Shown here one piece after another: positions 1-7,144 of a stretch of 8,329 bases of DNA. Every line of letters begins with the position of its first letter. The stretch's first letter is position 1. Under the pieces are notes generated by a model. The model was not told where the DNA came from. It saw nothing but the letters and a program-made list of their open reading frames with translations, and made no database searches. Position numbers and translations under genes: made by a program. Origin of the DNA: Marinagarivorans sp. UBA5868 (GTDB taxonomy: Bacteria; Pseudomonadota; Gammaproteobacteria; Pseudomonadales; Cellvibrionaceae); contig DJFQ01000039.1 in the NCBI GenBank assembly GCA_002432095.1, positions 5,543 to 13,871 on the forward strand, in the 5' to 3' direction.

Positions 1-153
1 CATGGTGTTATCCATCGGCATTCCAGCCATGTGATAACCCATATGTGAGGCGTGGATGAACATCGGGATATGCGCCAGCACCCCCAGCGTGATAGCTACA
101 CAGCCCAACCAAAAAAAAGTGGGGTGATGAAACGCAATTCCAGTGGAGCGCAT
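1..153 (-). CDS. Probable MFS transporter, N-terminal fragment
   Basis: This reading frame is open from an ATG at 153 to the left edge of the window, giving the first 51 residues of a longer protein. A short polar N-terminus (MRSTGIAFHHP) is followed by a hydrophobic stretch at about residues 13-33, which looks like a first transmembrane helix. A Met/His/Gly-rich segment, MGYHMAGMPMDN, follows at residues 38-49. That pattern resembles the N-terminus of sugar-porter-like MFS transporters of gammaproteobacteria, where helix 1 is followed by a short periplasmic loop, but this is from memory and rests on few residues. The frame stays open upstream of the ATG. A TTG two codons earlier has a better-spaced GAGG ahead of it and could be the true start. 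The gene lies downstream of the unknown exported protein on the same strand, 124 bases away. Its substrate cannot be told from this fragment. Confidence 0.55.
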   Translation of the reverse strand, partial: MRSTGIAFHHPTFFWLGCVAITLGVLAHIPMFIHASHMGYHMAGMPMDNTM

Positions 154-162
154 GAGCAAGAA

Positions 163-185
163 CAGCCTCGCAAGATAAGAGGCTG
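163..185 (-). repeat. Inverted repeat (hairpin) just upstream of the transporter start
   Basis: Two perfect 7-base arms, CAGCCTC and GAGGCTG, flank a 9-base loop. The right edge of the structure in the minus-strand transcript lies only 9 bases before the ATG at 153. The GAGG within the downstream arm is the only Shine-Dalgarno-like sequence nearby, so folding would hide it. The repeat could instead be a repressor site, or a weak terminator for the upstream gene, since a T-rich TTCTT follows. The arms are visible; the function is inference. Confidence 0.4.
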
Positions 186-277
186 CGGAGTCTAATCGTT
201 TGTGTGCAACGGATTAAGGCCGATTGCGCAGAATTTGAGCGAAATGCGATTGATTTTGGCTATGGGCTGCTCTGGCC

Positions 278-1333
278 TCATCGCTGACTCAACGCCTGCT
301 CCAACTCGGCAAAATTATCCACTTCCACCAATTGCGCCTCGCGGATGGAGTTTTGTCCAAAGCGGTATAGGTTGGCGGTGAGCACCACATTGGCGGAGAC
401 CTGAGGACTGAGGATGGTGCGGCGTTCGTGTTCGAGAATTAATGCCTGACGGGATTCTTCTTCCGGCATACCTTTGGAAACCGCCATAGCGTCGTGGCGG
501 CGCGCCATGTCGAATTTGCGCAGGAAAAAATACACCTGGGTGAGATTGCGGTGCAGAGCAAGGCTCACTAATTCATCGTCGGAAGACGCACTTTTAGCCG
601 CTGCAATACTGGCCGCCTCTTTTTCCCAGGTGGCAGCTACTAATTTCAATAAATCGTCAGCTTCTTTCGTGATACCAAATTGAGTCGATAAAGCAAACGC
701 TTCACGCGCGCGATCAAACGCGCGATTTAAGGATTCGTAACGCGAACCATCGGCGGAAAAATAAAACAGTGGGAAATTGATATTTTCATAATCCAGAGCG
801 GTGTTGCTCTGGATATAGGTTTCCATTTCGGTCAGCGCCGCCTTTTTGATTTTTTGATCGAGGGTTGCGAGCAATGCGGATTTTTCTTGCTCGAAGCGCG
901 TTTTTAAACCGGCGTTGCCATCACACACACCTTGGCCATATTCATAAGTGCCATCGGTAGCGAGTTTTTGCAGCAGCAAAACGCGGTTTTTACGTTCGTC
1001 CTTAATGCGAAAAATAATTTCCGGGCCGCGATAATCCACCGCTAAATAATGATTTTGGCGCGACTGTCCATTGCATTGCAGCGTTTCCAGTGCAGCGTTG
1101 ATCTCCCGCACTTCCGTATTTCCGCGCGTACCGTATTCAAAACTCAGCGCCTCGTAGGTTATGCCGTCGAGAGAAATACCTGGAAATCTCATTATCCGAG
1201 CGTCCACTGGCACCGATTTAACGGCAACCGATGCAGCCGATGCCCAACTGCTCAATGCCCATATCGCACCAATACTCAATGCGCGTCCTAAAACAAATGC
1301 GTGTGTTCCCAACAATGCACTTTTTCTCAACAT
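278..1333 (-). CDS. Hypothetical exported protein, 351 residues
   Basis: I do not recognise this family. The N-terminus has the form of a Sec signal peptide: basic residues at R3 and K4, a hydrophobic stretch at about 13-30, and a likely cleavage after A33 in the motif ASA. There is no lipobox cysteine, so the product should be periplasmic or secreted rather than a lipoprotein. The mature part has only two cysteines, C87 and C137, which could form a disulfide. From about residue 145 to 305 it is charged and probably helical, with Ala-rich segments. The stretch near 258-287 (LALHRNLTQVYFFLRKFDMA) looks somewhat like a TPR helix pair, but I see no clear repeat array. There are no catalytic motifs I can name. 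The coding DNA is visibly more A/T-rich than that of murU, amgK or lptD, and it lies in a spot not tied to the conserved cluster. A weak AGG precedes the ATG by 9 bases. It has its own promoter at 1394-1421. Confidence 0.8.
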   Translation of the reverse strand: MLRKSALLGTHAFVLGRALSIGAIWALSSWASAASVAVKSVPVDARIMRFPGISLDGITYEALSFEYGTRGNTEVREINAALETLQCNGQSRQNHYLAVDYRGPEIIFRIKDERKNRVLLLQKLATDGTYEYGQGVCDGNAGLKTRFEQEKSALLATLDQKIKKAALTEMETYIQSNTALDYENINFPLFYFSADGSRYESLNRAFDRAREAFALSTQFGITKEADDLLKLVAATWEKEAASIAAAKSASSDDELVSLALHRNLTQVYFFLRKFDMARRHDAMAVSKGMPEEESRQALILEHERRTILSPQVSANVVLTANLYRFGQNSIREAQLVEVDNFAELEQALSQR

Positions 1334-1373
1334 ACAAGCCGGCCTGCTGACAAAAGGTTATAAGCGATTTTGT

Positions 1374-1386
1374 GCGCCAAAGGCGC
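1374..1386 (-). promoter_or_regulatory. Perfect GC-rich palindrome at the predicted transcription start
   Basis: The sequence is GCGCC-TTT-GGCGC on the minus strand, with 5-base perfect arms and a 3-base centre. It begins about where transcription from the promoter at 1394-1421 should start, so it could be an operator for a repressor or a small hairpin at the 5' end of the mRNA. It is not an intrinsic terminator for murU because no T-run follows on the minus strand. The repeat is directly visible; its role is inferred. Confidence 0.35.
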
Positions 1387-1393
1387 TGCTGTA

Positions 1394-1421
1394 ACTATAG
1401 ACCAGAGGCAAACAGTGCCAA
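1394..1421 (-). promoter_or_regulatory. Sigma70-type promoter for the hypothetical exported protein gene
   Basis: Read on the minus strand, a -35 box TTGGCA (1421-1416) is followed by 16 bases and a -10 box TATAGT (1399-1394). Each matches the sigma70 consensus at five of six positions. Transcription would start near 1387, leaving a leader of roughly 54 bases before the ATG at 1333. The site lies in the 131-base gap after murU, suggesting that the unknown gene is transcribed independently of amgK-murU, with or without read-through. Confidence 0.5.
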
Positions 1422-1464
1422 GCAGAGGCGACGGGTGGGCGAACAGAGAAAGTCGGCGTAAGTT

Positions 1465-2127
1465 TCAGCGGTTGAGTTCGGCCAGCCGCTCAGGGGTGCC
1501 CACATCGCACCAGCTGCCGGTGAACAATTCACCGGTGAGCGCGGATCTTTGGATGGCCCAGTCGAACACCTCGCGTAGGGGAAACTGGCGGCGGGCATGG
1601 GGATAATCGCGGATCAGCCGGGGGGACAGCAGGCTGATACCGCTGAAGGTGAAGCCGACGCTGCCGTTTAACATGGTCACCGCACCTTCTGCGCTCAGAG
1701 AAAAGTCGCCGCCGGTTTTATGGGAGGGGTTTGGCACCAGGACCAGATGACCATCGCCGGAAAGACTCCTCTCCGTCAACGTGGTAAAGGGATAGTCCGT
1801 CCAGACATCGCCATTGACCAGCAAAAAGGGCTTCTCACCCAATAAATCCAGCGCGTGATGCAGCGCGCCGGCGGTTTCCAACGGCTCCGGTTCAACCGAA
1901 TACTGGATGCGGACTCCGAGGCGGGCGCCATCACCCAGCGCGCTTTGGATTTTCTCGCCGAGGTAGGCGACATTCACGATCAGCTCTCGCACACCCGCAT
2001 TCACAAGCCGGTGAATGTGGTGTTCGATCAGGCTTACACCGTGTATCTGCAACAGAGGTTTAGGCGTCTCCAGTGTGAGCGGACGCATGCGCCGCCCCTC
2101 GCCTGCGGCGAGAATCATCGCCTTCAC
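1465..2127 (-). CDS. murU: N-acetylmuramate alpha-1-phosphate uridylyltransferase MurU
   Basis: MurU is a cytoplasmic nucleotidyltransferase that joins MurNAc-alpha-1-phosphate to UTP, making UDP-MurNAc and pyrophosphate. It is the last step of the recycling route that bypasses MurA/MurB and so can lower fosfomycin sensitivity. The product has 220 residues, close to the usual family length. The signature LAAGEGRRMRPLT lies at residues 6-18, with TPKPLL and its lysine K23 next. ETAGAL at 84-89 fits the base/sugar-binding region, and NGD at 105-107 plus D111 fits the metal and sugar-phosphate site. The C-terminus has WCDVGTPERL. The start is a GTG at 2127, chosen because the family begins at MKAMILAAG. 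This GTG overlaps the amgK stop codon in GTGA, implying translational coupling. The frame stays open to an ATG at 2187, but that would add 20 unrelated residues inside amgK. Related glucose-1-phosphate nucleotidyltransferases are possible by fold, but the amgK partner favours MurU. Confidence 0.93.
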   Translation of the reverse strand: MKAMILAAGEGRRMRPLTLETPKPLLQIHGVSLIEHHIHRLVNAGVRELIVNVAYLGEKIQSALGDGARLGVRIQYSVEPEPLETAGALHHALDLLGEKPFLLVNGDVWTDYPFTTLTERSLSGDGHLVLVPNPSHKTGGDFSLSAEGAVTMLNGSVGFTFSGISLLSPRLIRDYPHARRQFPLREVFDWAIQRSALTGELFTGSWCDVGTPERLAELNR

Positions 2128-3185
2128 GGGGAAGAATTCCACCAGGGTTGTTGTTCGATACGCGGCAGCAACTTGGCCTCGAACCACGCCACAAATTCCC
2201 CGCCCTCTTCATAGCGTTTGGCAATGTCCAGGGTATAGCGAATCACCAGCGGCAGATCGTTTAAATAACCGTGTTTGTGATCTCGCAGAGATAACCTGGC
2301 AAAAATGCCAAGCACCTTGATATGACGCTGCAAACCCATCCAGTCAAACCAGCGCATAAAACGCTCCTCGCTCACCAGCGGCAATACCCCGCACTGCATC
2401 GCGATATTGGCGTAACTCATGGCCCAGCGACGCACCCGCGCCTCCGACCAGCGGATATAACAGTCGCGCAGCAGTGACACCAGATCGTAAGTAATAGGGC
2501 CGACCACCGCGTCCTGAAAGTCGATAACGCCCGGCGGACCGCCGGTGCGGTAAACCAAGTTGCGTGAGTGGTAATCCCGGTGTACCAATACGGTCGGTTG
2601 TTCGAGGGCGGAATTTTCCAGCTGCGTGAACCAGCGATCCAACATATGCAGATCCGCTACCGTTGGCTCGTAACCCAGCAGGCGCGGCGCAAACCACTCA
2701 CAAAACAAATTCATTTCTGCGCGCAGACGGTCGCGATCATAAGCGGGTAGTGCCAAGGCCTCGGTCGGGCACTGCTGCATATGCAACAGGCAATGCAACG
2801 CCTCGGCGTAGAGGCCTTCCACGCTATCGTGATTCAACTGCTGTAACAGCAGCGTGGGACCGAGATCCTCAATCAGAAAAAAACCGCGCTCCAAATCTAC
2901 AGCAGCAACCGCTGGGGTGAGCACGCCATGGTGGCGAAGATGGCGGGTGAGTTTGAGAAAAACCTCATTGGGTTCGGTCTGCGGCGGCGACAACACAGCC
3001 AGTAACGGTGGATCGCTGGCGAGGCGGAAGTAGCGGCGAAAGCCGGCATCTCCCGCTAGCGCCTGCCATTGCGGGGCCGCCGCGCCCGGCCCGTGAAACT
3101 CAGGTTTGAGCATAAAATCGTTAAGTGACAGGTGAGGCCACTGAGTATCCACCCACTGGCGCAGTTCTTCACTGGTGTTCGGCAT
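2124..3185 (-). CDS. amgK: N-acetylmuramate/N-acetylglucosamine anomeric kinase AmgK
   Basis: AmgK is a cytoplasmic kinase that phosphorylates MurNAc (and GlcNAc) at the anomeric carbon with ATP, supplying MurNAc-1-phosphate to MurU in the peptidoglycan recycling pathway. It belongs to the APH (aminoglycoside phosphotransferase-like) fold. In the 353-residue product, GDAGFRRYFRL at 45-55 fits the nucleotide-binding loop region and FFLIEDLG at 102-109 fits the hinge. The catalytic loop VHRDYHSRNLV is at 201-211, with D204 as catalytic base and N209 as metal ligand. IDFQDA at 221-226 is the DFG-like metal site. Length is near that of the Pseudomonas enzyme. I chose the ATG at 3185, which has GGGA about 8 bases upstream and gives the expected N-terminus MPNTSEELRQW. 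The frame is open back to 3404, but that extension is Arg/Pro-rich and overlaps lptD. The gene is divergent from lptD and overlaps murU by 4 bases. Confidence 0.93.
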   Translation of the reverse strand: MPNTSEELRQWVDTQWPHLSLNDFMLKPEFHGPGAAAPQWQALAGDAGFRRYFRLASDPPLLAVLSPPQTEPNEVFLKLTRHLRHHGVLTPAVAAVDLERGFFLIEDLGPTLLLQQLNHDSVEGLYAEALHCLLHMQQCPTEALALPAYDRDRLRAEMNLFCEWFAPRLLGYEPTVADLHMLDRWFTQLENSALEQPTVLVHRDYHSRNLVYRTGGPPGVIDFQDAVVGPITYDLVSLLRDCYIRWSEARVRRWAMSYANIAMQCGVLPLVSEERFMRWFDWMGLQRHIKVLGIFARLSLRDHKHGYLNDLPLVIRYTLDIAKRYEEGGEFVAWFEAKLLPRIEQQPWWNSSP

Positions 3186-3379
3186 GAGATTTCCCGATTG
3201 GCTGACGCAGCCGCTTGGCTGAAGAGGGCGTAGGATGATACAGGGCCGGGGAGCAAGGCAAGGGAGCCGGTGCGGCAACGTTGATCGGCAGCGCCGCTGC
3301 GCCCTGCGGCGGTAGTAATCCCGCAGCCGCGCCATTACAATCGCCTCCTTCTTCAAACCCGCTATTTCCGGATGCCCGC
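3186..3379. promoter_or_regulatory. Divergent control region between amgK and lptD
   Basis: This 194-base stretch must carry the start signals for both operons. On the minus strand, TATCAT (3240-3235) could be an amgK -10 box, with TTGCCT (3261-3256) as a -35 box at a short 15-base spacing. On the plus strand, TACAAT (3336-3341) is a good -10 match, but the -35 position 17 bases upstream (TAGTAA) is poor. A hairpin with arms CTGCGG (3304-3309) and CCGCAG (3321-3326) lies between. I see no sigmaE-like GGAACTT element. If lptD instead starts at the TTG at 3281, the right half of this region is coding. The boxes are weak individually. Confidence 0.35.
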
Positions 3380-5803
3380 TTGGCAAAACGATTTCCGCCG
3401 ACAAAACACCCGCTGCTCTATCGCCTCGGCTCCGCTTTAGGATTGCTGGGTTTTCTGCTGAGCGGCGGCAAGGCCTGGGCGGATGCAGAACCTCAACACT
3501 ACGACTGGGTACCCGCGGAAGCTTTAACGCCGGATCAACAGCAGGAGCGCTCTTACGCCTGCCGCGGTCTCTATGTGGACCCGATGGCGGAAAACGATGG
3601 CGGCGATCCGGCGAACTCGCCTATCCATCTGGAGGCCAACCGCACCGAAATGGCGGCGGAAAAAATCCTGTTGGAAGGCGATGTCAGCATCCGCCAGGGC
3701 AATCGGCAGATCCAAACCCAATCCATGTCCTACGACAAAACCACCGATCAAGCGAGCATGAGTGGCGGTGTCGAAATTCGCCAGCCGGGATTGTTGGTAC
3801 GCGGCACCGGTGCCGAAGTGGATATGGCGGGCCAGGGTGCGCGGTTTACCGGCGGCGAATTCGTTCTGCACGACCAACATATGCGCGGCAGCGCCAGCAG
3901 CATTGAACACCGGCCCAACGGCGTCGTAATTCTGAAAGGCGGCAAGATCACCAGCTGCGAGCCGGGGCGCGAATCCTGGCTGATCAAAGGACGCCGGCTG
4001 ACGGTAGACCCCAACACCCAGCAAGGCAGTGGTCAGGGGGTGATGGTACAGGTCGCCGGCATTCCCGTGCTTTACGCCCCCTACATTACTTTTCCTGTCG
4101 GCGATCAACGCCAATCAGGCCTGTTGGTCCCCTCGGTCAGTACCAGTGAAGGCGGCATCGACATCACCTTGCCGTGGTACTGGAACATCGCCCCCAACTA
4201 CGACGCCACTTTGGCCCCGCGCTTTGCCGAAGGCCACGGCGCCATGCTGGAAACTGAGTGGCGCTACCTCAACCACTATTCCATGAACGTGCTTAATCTC
4301 GCCGGACTTTACAACGACGAAGGCGGCGGTGATCCCGATATCGACAGACTGATCGCTGAGGGAGTAAGCGAGGGTACCTTGCGTCCGTATAAAGGGGAGA
4401 ATCGCTGGCTGATCAGTATGCTGCACGATGGCGGCCGCAACACCCGCTGGTACACCGACGTCGATTACGCCAAGGTCAGCGATGTGGATTACTTCCGCGA
4501 CCTGCAGCCGGAGAGTTTTACTACCGCCAACAATACCTTCCTCAATCAGGAAGCGATCCTTGGCTATCACCTGGACAACTGGAACATCAGTGCCCGCCTG
4601 CAATCCTTTCAGAACCTGCTGCTGGACGTACCTTCGGCTTACCGCCAACTACCGCGCCTCCAGGCCAATGGCCGTTATCACTGGGGCAAGCTCGGTCTGT
4701 CCATGAGCAACGAATGGGTGAAATTCACCAACCAGGACGCCTCTTTTATCACGGGCCAACGCGCCAACACGGACTACTCTCTGGCGTGGAACGAACAATG
4801 GCACTGGGGGTTCGTGCGCCCGGCGGCGGGCTTTCAAACAATTGCGTACGAACTCGACCGGGAGCAACTGCTACCCAGTGCGGACCCAAACCCCACCCTC
4901 AGCGCACCCTACTTCAGCCTGGACACCGGGCTGATTTTCGAGCGCGACCACGGGCGCCAGACGCTTGAGCCTCGTATCTTCTATTTATATAGGGACCATA
5001 CGGACCACAGCGATCTGTACTCCGTTTCGCCGGGGGATGCCGCCACTTCGCAGGACGTTAATTTCGACACTACCCTGCTGACGTTCAGTTATGACCAACT
5101 GTTTCGCGACCGGCGTTTTGCTGGCGGTGATCGGTTGGGGGACGCAGACCAACTGGCGGTAGGCATTACCTCGCGCTGGTTAAGCAGTGATCTCACCACC
5201 ACCCTTGCGTCCGTCAGCCTGGGACAAGTGATCTATTTCCGCGACCGTGAGGTTTCCCTCACCCACAACGACAGCACACAAACAATCGAAGAGTCGGATC
5301 TCGCCACCAAAATTTCCGCACGCGTATCGGACTCCATCCGGCTGCGCAGCGACTTTCTGTACAACCCGGAAAGCGATCAGGTGATGCGCGCCACCGCGGG
5401 CATCGAATACAGCGACGACTCGCGCCGACGTCTGCGACTGGACTACCGCTATGTACGGGAGGATCTGATTGAGCGCTCGACCCTGGCCGTGGATCAGTTG
5501 GACACCGCCTTCGCGCTGCCTTTTGGTGAGCAGTGGCAAGTGGTCGGCCGCTTGTTTTATGACCTGGACCAAAAGCGGGAACTCGACGCCTTCATCGGCT
5601 TCGAATACGACGATTGTTGCTATCGCCTGCGGGTGCTGGCGCGACGCTGGCTCGACAGCAAGTTGGCTATCGCCCTGGATAACGATGACCGGCGTTTTTA
5701 CGACGACGGTATCTTTCTCGAAATCGACCTTAAAGGTCTCGCCAGTTCTGGCAACCGTGTACAAAAACTATTGACCGAAACCATTCCCGGCTTCCGTGAT
5801 TGA
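3380..5803 (+). CDS. lptD: LPS assembly protein LptD, outer-membrane translocon
   Basis: LptD, with LptE, forms the outer-membrane channel that places lipopolysaccharide in the outer leaflet. The product has 807 residues from this start. A signal peptide with a basic start (MAKRFPP), a hydrophobic core at about 17-30 and cleavage after AWA at A34 is followed by a periplasmic OstA/LptA-like jelly-roll at about 80-220. The rest is a long beta-barrel domain rich in alternating aromatic and polar strands, ending in the family-typical tail IPGFRD. All four cysteines of the E. coli disulfide pattern are present: C61, C193 and the adjacent pair C746-C747 (codons at 3560, 3956, 5615 and 5618). This implies dependence on oxidative folding. 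There is no in-frame ATG. I prefer the TTG at 3380 because it yields a normal signal peptide. A TTG at 3281 would add 33 Ala/Pro/Ser-rich residues. Neither has a strong Shine-Dalgarno. It leads the operon with surA, pdxA and rsmA. Confidence 0.95.
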   Translation: MAKRFPPTKHPLLYRLGSALGLLGFLLSGGKAWADAEPQHYDWVPAEALTPDQQQERSYACRGLYVDPMAENDGGDPANSPIHLEANRTEMAAEKILLEGDVSIRQGNRQIQTQSMSYDKTTDQASMSGGVEIRQPGLLVRGTGAEVDMAGQGARFTGGEFVLHDQHMRGSASSIEHRPNGVVILKGGKITSCEPGRESWLIKGRRLTVDPNTQQGSGQGVMVQVAGIPVLYAPYITFPVGDQRQSGLLVPSVSTSEGGIDITLPWYWNIAPNYDATLAPRFAEGHGAMLETEWRYLNHYSMNVLNLAGLYNDEGGGDPDIDRLIAEGVSEGTLRPYKGENRWLISMLHDGGRNTRWYTDVDYAKVSDVDYFRDLQPESFTTANNTFLNQEAILGYHLDNWNISARLQSFQNLLLDVPSAYRQLPRLQANGRYHWGKLGLSMSNEWVKFTNQDASFITGQRANTDYSLAWNEQWHWGFVRPAAGFQTIAYELDREQLLPSADPNPTLSAPYFSLDTGLIFERDHGRQTLEPRIFYLYRDHTDHSDLYSVSPGDAATSQDVNFDTTLLTFSYDQLFRDRRFAGGDRLGDADQLAVGITSRWLSSDLTTTLASVSLGQVIYFRDREVSLTHNDSTQTIEESDLATKISARVSDSIRLRSDFLYNPESDQVMRATAGIEYSDDSRRRLRLDYRYVREDLIERSTLAVDQLDTAFALPFGEQWQVVGRLFYDLDQKRELDAFIGFEYDDCCYRLRVLARRWLDSKLAIALDNDDRRFYDDGIFLEIDLKGLASSGNRVQKLLTETIPGFRD

Positions 5804-5827
5804 AGCCCCCGAGCAGACTTCCAAGTT

Positions 5828-7144
5828 ATGAACAAACACGTTATGAAAAAAACTGTTTTCCGACTTTTCCTCGCCGCCATTTTCTCCCTCGCTGCCACTG
5901 GCCACGCCGAACCGCAACCGCTGGATAAGGTGATTGCAGTGGTAGACAAAAGCGTCATTATGCAATCCGAATTAGATGAGCGGCTCTTTGAGGTCGTGCG
6001 CAACGCCCGCGCTAACAATCACTCCCTGCCGGAGCTGGAGACGCTGCGCAAACAGGTTCTGGATCATCTGATCAGCGAACATTTGCAGATGCAGATGGCG
6101 CAACGGGTCGGCTTTCAAGTAACCGACGAACAAGTGAATCAATCCATTGAACAGATCCGTCGCTCTAACCAGCTTTCCCCCGAGCAATTTGCCGCACAAC
6201 TGGAGCACGATGGCCTGACCATGGCATCCCTGCGGGAGAAACTGCGTCGGGACATTACCATTCAGCAGATCCAGCAGGGCATGGTGCAGCAGCGCATTCA
6301 TATTTCACCGCTGGAAATCGACAACTTCCTCAAATCAGCCGATGCCAAATTCTGGATTTCACCGGAGTATCAGCTCGGCCACATTCTCATCAGTCTGTCG
6401 CAATCCGCCAGCGCGGAACAGGTGGAAGAAGCCCGGCAAAAAGCCACAGAAATGGTGAAGAAAATACGCACTGGCGCGAGCTTTGCCGAGATCGCCATCG
6501 CCGAGTCGGACGGTCCGGCAGCGTTGAGCGGCGGCGACCTGGGCTGGCGCAAAACCAGCGACCTTCCCAGTTTGTTTGCCGAATTGCTGCCGCCACTGGA
6601 ACCCGGCGATGTCTCGGAACCGGCGCGCAGCCCTGCTGGTTTTCACATTCTTAAGGTTTACGACAAACGCGGCGGCGAACAGCAAACCGAGCAGCAAGCC
6701 AAAGTGCGCCACATCCTGGTCAAACCCTCGGCCATCCTCAGTGACGAAGAAGCCAAGGCCAAGCTGGAAAAACTGCGCCAGCGCATTCTGAAAGGCGAAG
6801 ACTTCGCCGCTCTGGCGAAAGAACATTCGGAAGACATAGGCTCAATGCTTGCCGGCGGTGACTTAGGCTGGAGCCGACCCGGCATGTTTGTCGCCGAATT
6901 CGAGCAGACCATGGCGCAAATGGAAGTCGGCGAGATCAGCCAGCCTTTCCGTAGTCAATTCGGCTGGCACATTCTGCAAGTGCAGGAACGCCGCCAGGAG
7001 GACATCACCGACGATGTACTACGTGATAAGGCCGCGCGCATTCTCACCAGCCGGCGCTTCGAGGACGAACTGCAGATCTGGCTGCGCGAAATGCGCGACG
7101 AAGCGTTTATCGATATCAAGCTGGATCCGCAGCCAGCCACATGA
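5828..7144 (+). CDS. surA: Periplasmic chaperone and peptidyl-prolyl isomerase SurA
   Basis: SurA escorts unfolded outer-membrane proteins, LptD among them, across the periplasm to the BAM complex. The 438-residue product has a signal peptide ending at GHA (A27), a typical mature start [14 protein letters not shown], and a helical N-terminal chaperone domain to about residue 170. Two parvulin-type domains follow at about 181-280 and 292-388. Each begins with a GHILI/RHILV strand, carries the motif GGDLGW (residues 235-240 and 343-348) and closes with FHILKV or WHILQV. A C-terminal helix at about 395-430 completes the chaperone core. The length is usual for the family. The start at 5828 is 24 bases after lptD and has no clear Shine-Dalgarno. 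A second ATG at 5843 would only shorten the n-region of the signal peptide. Its stop overlaps the pdxA start in ATGA. Both isomerase domains look intact in sequence. Confidence 0.96.
   Translation: MNKHVMKKTVFRLFLAAIFSLAATGHAEPQPLDKVIAVVDKSVIMQSELDERLFEVVRNARANNHSLPELETLRKQVLDHLISEHLQMQMAQRVGFQVTDEQVNQSIEQIRRSNQLSPEQFAAQLEHDGLTMASLREKLRRDITIQQIQQGMVQQRIHISPLEIDNFLKSADAKFWISPEYQLGHILISLSQSASAEQVEEARQKATEMVKKIRTGASFAEIAIAESDGPAALSGGDLGWRKTSDLPSLFAELLPPLEPGDVSEPARSPAGFHILKVYDKRGGEQQTEQQAKVRHILVKPSAILSDEEAKAKLEKLRQRILKGEDFAALAKEHSEDIGSMLAGGDLGWSRPGMFVAEFEQTMAQMEVGEISQPFRSQFGWHILQVQERRQEDITDDVLRDKAARILTSRRFEDELQIWLREMRDEAFIDIKLDPQPAT

Noticed and set aside
1374..1386. Reading the GCGCC/GGCGC palindrome as a murU terminator
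   Set aside because: The stem is short and no T-run follows on the minus strand; an A-rich stretch follows instead.
2128..2187. Upstream extension of murU to an ATG at 2187
   Set aside because: The 20 extra residues lie inside amgK and are unlike the family start; the GTG at 2127 begins exactly at the conserved KAMILAAG.
3276..3283. Eight-base palindrome CAACGTTG in the divergent region
   Set aside because: It is too short and does not extend into flanking symmetry, so it is likely to be chance.
3186..3404. Upstream extension of amgK to 3404
   Set aside because: The added 73 residues are Arg/Pro/Cys-rich and overlap lptD. The ATG at 3185 has a ribosome site and the expected N-terminus.
3524..4648. 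Two abutting long minus-strand frames (196 and 177 codons) opposite lptD
   Set aside because: They mirror the codon structure of lptD and have no plausible signals or domains. Their abutting ends are coincidental.
5180..5764. 194-codon minus-strand frame opposite the end of lptD
   Set aside because: This is the shadow of the beta-barrel coding sequence; the lptD reading is unambiguous here, including the paired cysteines.
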